From Buddleja alternifolia (taxonomy: Eukaryota > Streptophyta > Magnoliopsida > Lamiales > Scrophulariaceae): a stretch of 64,000 bases of DNA. The notes beneath the pieces were generated by a model. It worked only from the letters and a program-made list of their open reading frames with translations, did no database searches and was not told the origin of the DNA. A program made the translations under genes and the position numbers. This document shows, piece by piece, positions 34,188 to 44,895 of the stretch; position 1 is the first letter of the stretch, and every line of letters starts with the position of its first letter. The stretch is from NCBI GenBank assembly GCA_019426215.1, contig CM033404.1, positions 4,030,001 through 4,094,000 on the forward strand, written 5' to 3'.

Positions 34188-35622
34188 TAGGGCTGTGCAT
34201 TCGGTTTAACCGAACCGAACCGAACCGAAAACGGTTCTGTTCGGTTTTAACCGATCCATTTCGGTTTCGGTTCGGTTTGCTTTCTGGATAAACGAAATTG
34301 GGCATAACATATTCAGCGGGCCTTTTTTTGGTTTTGGACCGTGGAAATTCAAACAAATTTGGGCCAAAAAAATTCATCCTCCTTTTTTTAACCATTTGGG
34401 CCAATTGTAATTGTCTAACAAGCCAATACTAACTTTGAAATTTGGGCCTTTTTTTAACCATTTGGGCTGTGATGGCTGTGACGGGCGACGGCTGTGACGG
34501 CGTTCGGCTGGCGGGGGTGGGGGCGCGCGGTAGAGAGTGAGTGAGATGAGATGAGATATCAGACAGAGAGTGAAAGAGGAACGAGATTACGAGAGGCAGG
34601 GGGGCTGAATTTCTGAATCTAAAATGCAAAATGAATGAGAACTTAACAAGAGGTAAGGGTTTAGTTTTAGCATTTTTACATAAATCACCCCTAAAATTAT
34701 TTGAAATTCCACATTAGCCCTCATTATAAATAAATATTCTATATTATATGTATAGTAATTCAGGGCTTGTATGGTTTTGTTTTCAAAACCCAAATCTCAA
34801 TTCTCAATTATTTTGAAACCCAAAACATGTTTGACCCAACTTATTGTCCCCTAGTCTTGATTCTTAATTTTCAATATTTTGAGAACCTAAGCCCAAAACA
34901 TGGGAAACAAATCAAAAATCCACATGCACAAATTTGAAATCGGCTTCCTTTTTCCATGAAATTTGGGAAATTTATTTCTCAATTCATGTTTCCAATGTAT
35001 TCTTACTCTCATCCCATCAATTCAATTCTCCAATCACTCTTATTCTCCAATCTATATATCTACTTAATTTGGATGACTATATATATTCACAACTTTTATA
35101 CATACATATACCTATGCATATATATATAACTAACTATATCACTAATTACAAATCAAATTTACTTTATGTCAAATCAATCTTATAATTTTTTATTATATTT
35201 ATATCTAAAAATCATATTCATCCAAATATATTTTTATTCTCATCACGTCTTTTCGTAAAAAAATCCACACAAAATTACATTCATCTAAACATATTTTCAT
35301 TTTCAACTTATAAAATAACAACTCAAAATAATTCATCCAAACATATTTTCATTTTTAACACAAAAACCAATGAAAGTTTGGAAATTCACTTTTCTACAAT
35401 TTTCAATTGAGAATTGAAAATTGAAAATGAAAACAATACCATACAAGCCCTCAGTTTTCGGTTCGGTTCGGTTTACCGAAATGGAAAACCGAAACCGAAA
35501 CCGAATTTTTAAAAATTTAAAAACCAAAACCGAACCGAAATTGCTCGGTTCGATTTCGATTCGAACCGAATTTTTCGATTCTGGTTTAGTTCGGTCGGTT
35601 AACCAAAATGTGCACACCCCTA
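34188..35622. mobile_element. Second copy of the hAT-type element (1435 bp)
   Basis: Copy of 29750-31218 made by the tandem duplication, not by transposition: the same flanking ATAGAAAC and the same surroundings are present. It is shorter mainly through a deletion in the GC-rich block near 34500. Confidence 0.88.
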
Positions 35623-37100
35623 ATAGAAACTAGAAACTCACAGGAAGAGCTCCTATTTATAGAAGGAAAATAAGGGATGAATTGTCAAGTTGACAGCCCC
35701 TTTACTCAATGGTGACCCCTATGTTTGTAGGGGTCATTGTCTTTGTTCTTTACCATTGGCCTTTCCTTTTTTTTTTTAATTATTATTTTTTTCCTTATTT
35801 TGTGGTGGATCCCAACACACTATACAGTACACAACTTTTTTTCTTTTGCTAAACCCAAAGCTCAGCTACTCTTTTTCTTTTGGTAAATCCGAAAAAATGT
35901 GAGACTCAATTACATATATTAAAACATAATAAAAAATATTTAGAATTACATACATATATCAAAACATAATAAAAAATATCCAGAGTTATATACATCAAAA
36001 CACAATAAAAAATAATAAAAAATATATATTCAATATAAAAACAAGTCAAATATTTTTATTGTGTCTTGGTATATGTAATTGGATCCTACACCAAAATGTA
36101 TGCAAGATTTTTCTGGATTTAACAAAAGAAAAAGAGGAAGTGAGCTTTGGATTTAGCAAAAGAGAAAGAGTTAGTGAGCTTTGGATTTAACGAAAAATTC
36201 TTACATACATTCAGAGATTTAGTTACATACACAAAGACACACCAAAAAATAAATAAAAATAGTTGGCTTATTTTTATATTGAATACAATTTTTTTTATTG
36301 TATCTTGATGCATATGATCGGATCTCACACCTGTTGTATGTAAGAATTTCCCGAATTTAGCAAAAGAAAATGAATAAGTGATAGCAAAAGAAAAGGAGTA
36401 AATGAGATTTGGATTTACCAAAAGAAAAAGAATAAGTGAGGCTTTTGATTTAGCAAAAGAAAAAGAGCAAGTAAGCTTTTCATTTAATATAAGAAAAAAA
36501 GTAAGTGGGTTTTGGATTTAGCGGAAAATTCTTACATTTATTTGGTGTCGGATCCAATTATATACATTAAAACACCACAAAAAATAAAAGTAAAAAATTT
36601 GGCTTGTTTTTATATTGAATACATATGTTTTTATTATCATTTGTTGTGTTTTTGTGTATATAATTGTATCCCACACATTGTGTATATAAGAATTTCCCAG
36701 ATTTAGCAAAAGAAAATGAGCAAGTGACCTTTTGATTTAGCAAAAGAAAAGGAGTAGATGAGCTTTTGACTTGGCAAAAGAAAAAGAGCAAGTGATCCTT
36801 TCATTTAGCAAAAAAAAAGGAGTGAGTGAGCTTTGATTTAAAATAAAATAAAAAAAAAAGTAAGTGAGCTTTGGATTTAACATAAAATGCTTACCTACAG
36901 TCGGTGTGGATCCAATTACATGTACCAAAACACACCACAAACCAATAAAAAAAAATTGGTTAATTTTTATATGTAATTAGATTCCACAATAGGTATATGT
37001 AAGAATTTTTAGGATTTAGAAAAAGGAAAAGAGAAGTGATAGCAAAAGAAAAAGAGAGAGAGCTGTGGTACTATAGATAAGCACATTTTTCTGGGTTGAT
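35623..37100. repeat. Foldback repeat/minisatellite array (unit 2)
   Basis: Counterpart of 31219-32690, with hairpin units near 36194-36350, 36525-36700 and 36888-37010. No gene. Confidence 0.7.
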
Positions 37101-37224
37101 TGACAGCTTGTTGGAATATGAAGCGTCACTAATTAAAGGTCTTTCACTATTTTGGCTTTAAAAGGAGAAGATAATTTGTGTGTAATCCATTGTTTTCTTT
37201 CTTAGTTTACTCTAAAGTACTGCA
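37101..37224 (+). promoter_or_regulatory. DUF674 promoter block and 5' leader (copy 4)
   Basis: AGCGTCACTAATTAAAGG, GGTCTTTCACTATTTTGG and TTTAAAAGG (37157-37165) precede the ATG at 37225 by about 60 bases. The block is conserved at 23.07, 32.74, 44.84 (-) and 56.08 kb (-) although the DNA further upstream differs, which supports a regulatory role. The TTTAAAAGG core is the likely TATA element. Confidence 0.65.
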
Positions 37225-38771
37225 ATGTCTGCCTCCAAGGAAGTAAAGTTCTGTTTGAAAGTTGTGATAAACAAAGAGGAAAACAAGGTACTCTTTGCTG
37301 AAGTCGACAGCAATTTTGCTGATGTTTTGATAAGCTTCATGACATTGCCTCTTGGAACAATAGTGAGGCTCCTGGCCAAGCACTTCGGAGATGAAGCACC
37401 TACTATTGGAAGCCTGAACACTTTGTATCAAGGTTTATCGAACCTTGAAAGCAGCCATTTCTGTACTGATTCAGCAAAGCAGATTTTGCTGAATGCAAGA
37501 AATTCACTTGCATTTCTGTGTCAGAAACTGAAACTGAACCTAGATGATAGTGAACCCACCAAATATTTCACTTGTCCAAAATGGTGTAAACGGGAGCTAG
37601 TCATGAACAGAGATGACTTGAAATGCAAATGTGGGAATTTATTCAATGGAGAATTAATTCTAGAAAGTTCAAAGACCCAAACTGCAAGCAATGATGATGA
37701 TGGAGTTTTCACAAAAGAAAATCTGACGTTCTTAATCACCGACGATCTGCTGGTGGTGCCTAATTTGGCAGGGGTTTGTATACAGGTTCTAAACAATTTT
37801 GGTATTGGAGACACGAACGAGCTCGTGGAAAAACATATTACTGTTGGTTTCAAAGAGGTAAATCTTCATTACCTTTTTCAGATAATCTTACAAACAATAA
37901 ATGTTTAAATGCAGTATTACTTTGGATTTTATTTTTATCATCATACTTCTATTCTCATCAGATATTGGAATTGCTCAAGGCATCATTATTTTCCAGAACT
38001 CCACTGACAGACGTTATTCTTCATGAAAATCGGGTGGACTCAGCCAATACTGTAATAGCTCAACTGCAATCGACAAATCCACAGCCCGGGGAACAATTTT
38101 TTTATAAGAAGATAATTGTAAAAGCCATCATAAGAAAATCAACAAACAAAGTCGTACTCGTTCAAGCACAGGATGATTTTGTTGATTTTCTTTTCAGCTT
38201 GCTCACAATTTCCTTGGGCAGAGTTATACGTCTTTTGGGCAGTAACACTTGTCTAGGGAGTGTTGATAATTTGTATAGGAGCATAACAAACTTAGACGCA
38301 GGAATGTATCTGAAAACCGAGGATTTGAAAAGAATTCTACTTAATCCTCAGCTTCCTCCAGAGTATGTTTCGCATAACCAGATTTTCTATCACACTGAAA
38401 TGCTTTGTAATGGTTATGAGTTTGTACATCTGAACTGCAAGTTTGGTTATGTTAAGGGACCAGCAATATTTATGTTAACAGATGATTTGGTTGTGACACC
38501 ATCATTTGCACTCTCTAGCATTTCCTTGATCAAAAATCTCAAAGTTCCACTTTCAGATGTTGAGGAACTTGAGATTGATATTGGAAAGGAAGAGGTGAGG
38601 ATTTAGCTTTTATGTGATAGAAGGGAAATATAATTTCTCATAAGTATAATTAATATAAACATTTTATTGCTGCAGGCTTTAAATATACTGAAGGCATCCC
38701 TCACCTCGACTTCAGCTTTAACCGATGGCCTGAAACCCACTTTGAAGAGACAATTGAAGCAAGAAAAGTGA
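37225..38771 (+). CDS. DUF674 family protein, intact three-exon gene (453 aa)
   Basis: Exons: 37225-37857, 37962-38594, 38676-38771. Introns are 104 and 81 bp, GT-AG, both phase 0, with acceptors CATCAG and CTGCAG. The protein has two homologous halves. Half 1 carries LPLGTIVRLL (41-50), IGSLNTLYQGL (61-71) and FLITDDLLVVPN. Half 2 carries ISLGRVIRLL, LGSVDNLYRSI and FMLTDDLVVTPS. Each half ends in a LLKASLxSxTxLTD-like tail that begins a new exon. C117, C121, C134 and C136 in half 1 form a CX3C-X12-CXC cluster that could bind zinc (inference). There is no signal peptide or obvious membrane segment. The family is plant-specific and of unknown function. The ATG is set by the conserved promoter and leader. 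Confidence 0.92.
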
Positions 38772-39870
38772 CACAATGATTCACCACACACAGGTCCATG
38801 ACATTGCTTGGTTAGCCTCTACCTCATCAACCGGAACATTTTGAATCATATTTTCCTTTGTTAAGCGATCTCATTTCCGATTGTACCGTTATGTAGAGCC
38901 TGTTTATCGACAGGCGAATTGAACGTTGTTAAGGATTGCTTTCCCGAATTCATAGTTTGATTTGATTTGTCTTAGTAATTATCATATTTTCTTCATTAAG
39001 CGATTTCATTTCCTTGCAGAAATGTTTTGTTTGTTAAATAGGATTAAAAGGATAGATGTTTGTGAAGAGATGACATTGTTGACTGAGCTATTGCATAAAC
39101 ATATCATTCATTTGGCAATTTCAAAATATGCACAAAACTATCCTACACCATGGTGTTATGAGTTATCAATTAAATTCAAGATAAAATTCCTTACTTGTGT
39201 ATCAATACCGCCCCAAATAATGCAAACAAAACATAATGTTATGGTGTCGTTTTGTAGAACCTATTAATAGATGTGCTCAAGCACTAGTTCGATTTATCGA
39301 TTACCTTCAAATTGAATTGAAAAATTAAACACAAAATGGGAATATAGGATTAAGTATCAACAAGGGAAAGAACCAAAAGAGAACATTGGCATATGAATGT
39401 GTCTTTGTACTAAGGGTGTCCACGAGTAGAGCTCGAGCTTATTTCAAAAAAAAAAACATATATATATATACAAATATGTATCTATATATATTTGCATTTA
39501 TAAATATGTTATATTATTAAATATAATCATGATAAACATTAAATATATCATTATCTATACATATATACTATTATAAAACATAATATGATATATATATATA
39601 TTTTATAAGTAAATACGCACTTTATTATATATATTATTAAATAAATATTATTTTTATTTAAGCTCACGAGTCCTCACCCAGTTATTTTCTGGCTAGTGCT
39701 TGACTTGTTAGGAAAGCTCGAGCCAAATCCCAGAGACTTGCGAGCCAACTCGACTTGATGCCTGCACTTGAATGTTATTCAAATCCTAGCTACTTTTGCG
39801 CTCAAATTAAATTCAAACCAACTATGCCAACATAAAAGATGGTTTCTTAAATTAGTACCAAGGTCCCGTT
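38772..39870 (+). repeat. DUF674 3' flank, left arm of a central inverted repeat
   Basis: Homologous to 1-1101. Its distal part (about 39240-39870) is the reverse complement of 41250-41815, so the central copia segment (about 39.9-41.25 kb) is bracketed by inverted flank copies. It contains a GAGCTCG-type MITE remnant about 39410-39730. Confidence 0.7.
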
Positions 39871-39971
39871 CTTTTACCTCTCCAGGGCTTATTCATTGTC
39901 TCCAATATCTGTCAGACAAGAAATATGTAACAGAAGTCTCGTGTACCAAAAGTGGATCTAAACCGCCGGAT

Positions 39972-40479
39972 TGTTGAATTGTGGTGAAGAAATGGCTCAT
40001 TTTTCTTTGATAATGAAAGAGCAATTTGTCCCACATGGGAAGAATTTTGTAAAGGGTCATCCCTTTTCCTATAAAAAGGGATCCACTCTTTAGTTGTTTG
40101 ATATCCCTAAGCCTCTCATCTTTGGCTATTCTTCTTTTCTCCTCTATAGTTTTGTATATTTCACTTTTGGTCCTTTCTTTTGTTTAGTGAAATATTTTGG
40201 TGGGGTCCGAGGACGTAGGCTAAATTAGCCGAACCTCGTTATATTTTGGTATTCTTTATTTTGTGCTATTCTTCAAGTAGCCATTGTTAGTTATAGTTGT
40301 AGTGTTATATTGTGCTATTAAATACGTCTAGCTAATTTTGTCGAGGAGATTGGGTTTTAAGCACGACCGTTGTGACGCCTCCAATCTTTCCTGGGAATTA
40401 AATCTAGTGTGGTTTTCTAGTACAATATTTCCCTCGCTATTTCTATATTTGGTGAAATATGACTCTGAGTTCCACAACA
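39972..40479 (+). mobile_element. Copia LTR (508 bp) of a second family
   Basis: Begins TGTTGAATTGTGG and ends TTCCACAACA. It contains a TATA motif (CCTATAAAAAGGG, about 40070) and the plant-copia phrase GGACGTAGGC...GCCGAACC. Its 3' 200 bases match 16670-16880 inside the 6-kb element. Confidence 0.8.
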
Positions 40480-40481
40480 AG

Positions 40482-40493
40482 TGGTATCAGAGC
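40482..40493 (+). other. Primer-binding site (tRNA-iMet type)
   Basis: TGGTATCAGAGC two bases after the LTR end confirms the LTR boundary and + orientation. Confidence 0.88.
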
Positions 40494-41250
40494 TCGGGTA
40501 TTCTGAGTATGCTCTGTGGTCGCAGTTTAATCTGATCTTCCACTTCAGAAAAGTTTTCTCGAACTATTTGGCTTTTGCATTTGGAGGGCTATTGAAGAAT
40601 AATTTGTAACCAAAAATGGAAGTTACCTCAAAAGCATTGTCGTCGTCCATTTGGACGAAAACCACTGTGGCGAATACACGATTGGCAGTGGAGTCTTTTG
40701 TGGCAAGCCATTTTGGTATGTGGCAAACTCGGGCTGGACGACCAAGGACGCACGCGTCAATCCGGGAGTCCCCGAGAAGTGTCGAGCACGAAGATTGGCG
40801 TTGTGGTAGCAAGCGACCCCCTAATGCCGAGCGAGCGCGAAGCTCCCGCCATCCGCGATGACGTTCCCACGATGGTCCAGTTGTTTTTGGCGAATTTGGG
40901 CGAGAGGGCTATACTTAGTCGTGGACCGTTGTGGCGCAAAACCTGAGGCTTCGAGACTGAAGCCGTATAGATATGGAAAGTGGCATTGGAATAGGCGATG
41001 CCTTGGCCCCCCAGAGTGCTGCGATTGTAGGCGTTCGAAATGTTTTATGCTAGAGCTTGTCGGAAAATGCTCGACGGTCATCACAAGACCTTCGGGATGG
41101 AAGTAAGGCTGGTCCCGAAAGGTTTTTGTGAGACCTCGGCGCGGCGCCGCACGGGCTAAAATAATTCCGCTGCAAGACTCAAAGAGTCGGCCCGTGACAC
41201 CCGGGCAGGTAAAAGAAGATGCGTGAGGAGGAGTAGAGGGCTCCAATAGG
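40494..41250 (+). pseudogene. Truncated copia internal region, gag start plus GC-rich DNA
   Basis: A frame from ATG 40616 (MEVTSKALSSSIWTKT) contains HFGMWQTRA, reminiscent of the copia gag motif FxGxNFGMWQ, and is soon lost. From about 40730 to 41250 the DNA is CpG-rich and much more GC-rich than its surroundings, with several overlapping open frames on both strands, none recognisable. No polypurine tract or 3' LTR is seen. The segment ends at the inverted flank near 41250, so the element is 3'-truncated. Confidence 0.6.
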
Positions 41251-42250
41251 ACCTTGGTACTAATTTTAGAAACTAGAAAGTATCGATGTTTTGTCATGTT
41301 CTTTTATGTTCGCATATTTGGTTTGAATTTAATTTGAGCGCCAAAGCAGCTAGGATTTGGATATCACTGAATGGCAAGCCATAAGGTAGTGGAGATAGGG
41401 GTGGGCCGCGAATTTAAATAAAAATAATATTTTATTTATTTATAAAAATATTTGCTTTTGGCTACTTTATAAATATATATATATATATATGATATTATAT
41501 TTAATAACATATATATAATAATACAAAATTACTAATTTATATGAATACAAAAAAAAAAATTAAAATTCTAAGAGCTCAAATATTTTTGTTCGAGCTCGAC
41601 TCGTGGGCGCCCTTAATCGGAGATAATGGAGTTTCAATTTTATTACAAAAAGACATTTCATATGTCACTGTTCTCTTTTGCTACTTTCCCTCGTTGATCC
41701 TATATTCCAATTTGGTGTTTTATTTTTCAATTCAATTTGAAGGCCCTATATCCCAATTTGGTGCTTCATTTTTCAATTCAATTTGAAGGTAACCGAACTA
41801 GTGCTTGAGCAAACATATACTATCTCTAAACATCTATTTATTTCTAGAACATATAACTAGTGATTTATAAAATATCTTAGTCCCAAGCTAATATTTAATT
41901 CCCTATCAATTTTGGTGAAGAAAAGAACACGAAAGGAAAAGGAAAAATTCTTTGTTTTCCAACATTTTCATCACCAAATGGTGGAGCAAAGGAATTTTCT
42001 CAAATTAGTATTAAATTTTCCCTTTGAAAAATGATTTTCCTTATATTTTCCTTTGCCCCCCCTGTGTTTTGCCCGAATCTGACCGAAAAGATTAAGTGCA
42101 CATTTTATACTAAGTAAGAGTGTTTGGTGCACTTTTCAATAGGTGAAGGGCAAAATGCACATCAACCTTAAAGTTTTGAAAGATAGGGGACTTCATCTGA
42201 AGAAGATGGGTTGCATTCTTTATGATGTTGACACCAACGAAAATTTACCT
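41250..42250 (-). repeat. DUF674 3' flank, right arm of the central inverted repeat
   Basis: Read in reverse it corresponds to the 3' flanks at 39.87-39.2 kb and 1.1-0.2 kb. It contains the MITE at 41398-41617 and a fragment of the gene-2 intron MITE family at about 42060-42170. No gene. Confidence 0.7.
41398..41617. mobile_element. hAT-type MITE, orthologous to the one at 687-956
   Basis: Ends GGGGTGGGCC and GGGCGCCCTTAAT. The flanks TGGAGATA (41390-41397) and CGGAGATA (41618-41625) are an 8-bp target duplication with one change. Position within the flank is identical to the MITE at 687-956, reversed. Confidence 0.65.
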
Positions 42251-42252
42251 CT

Positions 42253-42510
42253 ATGAAACCAACAGGAACTGTTCTTTCCTCGAGCGCATCCGTGTCTCTA
42301 ATACCGAGATTGTTTAGAATTTGCATGCTGGACCTTGTAGAATTAGGCACCACATGTAGATCATCAGTGATTAAGAAAGTTGCTGTTTCTTTTGTAAAAA
42401 CTCCACCATGGCCGCTGCCACATTTTTGGATATATGTATTTAATCGGAAACTATATTTGCATCTCGAGTCATCTCTGTTCATGGCTATATTTATAGAATC
42501 GTCATTGTAA
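42253..42510 (-). pseudogene. DUF674 copy 5, fragment of exon 1
   Basis: Read in reverse it encodes the last ~85 codons of exon 1: an AMNRDD-like start, GGVFTKETATFLITDDLHVVPN, and LNNLGIRDTDALEERTVPVG before an exon end followed by GTAAAT. The N-terminal part is missing and replaced by 2.3 kb of unrelated DNA. The donor context reads ATAGAG|GTAAAT, and no exon 2 follows on the left. The closest relative is the gene at 54444-56014 (EERTVPVG). A promoter block that probably belonged to this copy survives at 44.8 kb. Confidence 0.85.
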
Positions 42511-44790
42511 TACCCAACCCATGAGTTGAATTTATTAAAGCCAATCATAATTATTAGTTAAACTCATTAACTATTTAATTAGATATATACAATTACTAAG
42601 TTTTTATTATTTCTAATTATGTGATGAGATTTTGAGGATTTATCAAACTCCGATAAGGTTCTAGATTTGAAATATTGAATAGGACTCTATTTTAAATATG
42701 CTAAATTTTAGGGATTTACCAAATTCGGATAAGATCCTAAATCCTAAGTAGTTGAATAGGAATCTAATTCCAACCCACTAAATCTTTAGGATTTTACCAA
42801 ATCGTGATAATAACCAACTCCTAAACACTTGATACTTATCCAAACTCTCTTACATGTATTATTAAATCTTGTAATATCAATATATATATATATATATACA
42901 TGTAGGTATATTTTCTAATTAAAAAAAACCTTAATTTTCGGATTTAATGTTTGACAAATCTTTTGGATGAGCATATCAGCTCAAATCTACCAAATCTAGT
43001 GGATTTAAGCTTATCTCATCATATCTAATCCCCTAGGGACTTAGAAACCTACTCAAACTCTTCCAATTGAACCCCAAACTCCCCTATAAATAGCCTCCAC
43101 CTATGCATACGAAAATTGCACCTCTTCTTCATAATTCTCCCTCAAATTCCATCTAGGTTTAGGAAGTTCATTAAAAGAATCCAAGGAGGCTGTTGTTGTT
43201 CAAAGCTGGGGCTGTTGGTGAGGTAGATATTTTGAAAACCCTAGGCTGTGTTTGGTTTTATTTTTGGGTTTTTTTTTTGTGAAAATGTTTATTGGAAGTT
43301 GTGTATTTTGATGAAAATGTGTTTGGTTTAGTGTTTGATTTTATTTTCAGAAGAGACAAAAGTTACTGTAGCAGTCAAATCATGTAAGTTTTTGTCTGAA
43401 AAGTTAATGATTGAAAATATAATATAATATAAGTTTTAAATGATTATATTGTAGTTGATGTAATTAGTAGGTACCCTAAAGTAGAGACTAATAGGGAGAC
43501 AATAGCTGACAATTTTTTTGACCAAAAAAAATCATTTTTGGTCAAAAAAACACAAAACAAACAAGTTTTGGCCAAATTTTTTGGCCAAAATGGGTTTGAA
43601 AACAAAACCAAACACGGCCCTAGTTTTTCACTTTAGTATTTTATGATAACATTTAGGTTCTTACTCTTAAAATCCAATGTTGTAGGATCCGAAAAACTCA
43701 ACAGACGTGTAGCTAAGTCGATTTTCCAAAGTAGTAAGTGGTTTTTACCCTTCTATTGTGTGTGAAATTTATTTCAAAACTCCATGTTATATTTTGTAAA
43801 ACTATTTTGATATTAAAATAGGTCTTGAGCATGCTAGATTTAGTTTTCTTATATAAAACTGCTAACATGTGATCTATGTTTTGTAAACTGTCAATTTGCT
43901 CGTGTTAAAAGATTCATTTTAAAATTGTGAATGATTCTTATGCTCTGAATTATTAGTATCTATTGGTAAGGAATTAATTACGGGCCTCTTGTAGGGCTTT
44001 AAATATACAGTGTTTGAACCTTTGAGCCTCCTGCGGCTAATTAATAACAGTGTTTGAACCTTTGAGCCTACTGCGGCGAATTAATAGCAGTTTTGGCCTA
44101 CCTAGCGGGATAAACAGCTAGGACTTGATCAAGTTTATTACTAGGTCTTAAGAAGTTCACAAGCATTAGAATAATTCTCTGATAGATTGATATATTTGAA
44201 GTTATTTGATAAAGTGATTCTAAATTTTGATTTGCCTACAAAGTCTATCACATACTATATATATGTAAGTTTTTGTTGAACTGAAAACCCCCTTTTTAAA
44301 GTAATTTGGTTTAATAAAAATAGTTCATTTTATGCTTTCACATGATTTTTACAATGTATACATACTTAACATGCTCTAGACCGGTAGAAGGCGTTAGAAC
44401 TATTTACTGGGCGACCTTTGTCGCTCATACCACGATTTTAAATTTTTGCAGGAAGTTTAGTCGAGTCCGAGGAGGACGAGGAACAATACTTGGGGTGATG
44501 AAGATGGTGATTTACTAGTATGCTATTTTTAGAATTTTTTTTTGAATTAAATAAATATTTTTGAAATTTTTGTCGTTTTTACGAAAACTCGTTTTATTTC
44601 GGAACTTTTGAGCATTTGCAATGAAGGAGAAATTTTAAATTTCATTTTAGTATTGCTTTGAACTCTGAATTTCGTGTCTTTAAGTCCTTTCGGGCTTGGA
44701 GACATGGCTATTATGCATACATATTTATATGCCCAAATACTAATAATACATATATATATATATATATGATATATGTTCATAAAATTCTAA
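42511..44790. mobile_element. 2.3-kb insertion-like segment, possible solo LTR
   Basis: It separates the DUF674 fragment from its promoter block. The left end TGTAATACCCAACCC and the phrase TTTCGGGCTTGGAGACA (about 44690-44704) resemble the two ends of large plant LTRs. I found no matching 5-bp flanks, so the call is tentative. It contains a Harbinger-like MITE (43244-43619) and a ~50-bp direct repeat (GTGTTTGAACCTTTGAGCCT) at about 44010-44090. No coding sequence. Confidence 0.4.
43244..43619. mobile_element. MITE (376 bp), Tourist/Harbinger-like
   Basis: Ends GGCTGTGTTTGGTTTTATTT and AAACAAAACCAAACACGGCC are near-perfect inverted repeats, flanked by CTA on both sides (43241-43243, 43620-43622). 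The 3-bp duplication and GGCCGTGTTTGG-type ends suit the PIF/Harbinger group. Confidence 0.7.
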
Positions 44791-44794
44791 CAAA

Positions 44795-44895
44795 ACTAAG
44801 AAAGAAAACAATGGATTACATACAAATTATCTTCTCCTTTTAAAGGCAAAATAGTGAAAAGACCTTTAACTATTGACGCTTCATATTCCAACAAG
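44795..44895 (-). promoter_or_regulatory. Orphan DUF674 promoter block
   Basis: In reverse: GGCGTC-type phrase TGAAGCGTCAATAGTTAAAG, then CACTATTTTGCCTTTAAAAG and the leader ending ACTAAG-like near 44795. It matches the region upstream of the genes at 37225 and 56014, but no exon start follows. It probably belonged to the fragment at 42253-42510 before the 2.3-kb replacement. Confidence 0.65.

Larger units (their letters stand above)
33206..37618 (+). repeat. Tandem segmental duplication, unit 2 (4413 bp)
   Basis: This is the counterpart of 28768-33205 and runs on without a break into the intact DUF674 gene, so unit 2 holds the ancestral right-hand junction. Differences from unit 1 are small. 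The hAT copy here lost about 20 bp of its GC-rich middle. Unit 1 lost a GAGCTCC...TATTTATAG segment near 31245. Confidence 0.92.

Noticed and set aside
40821..41297. A 158-codon frame on the - strand of the GC-rich island
   Set aside because: It competes with other long frames that GC-rich DNA gives by chance. No domain was recognised, and it crosses into the duplicated flank.
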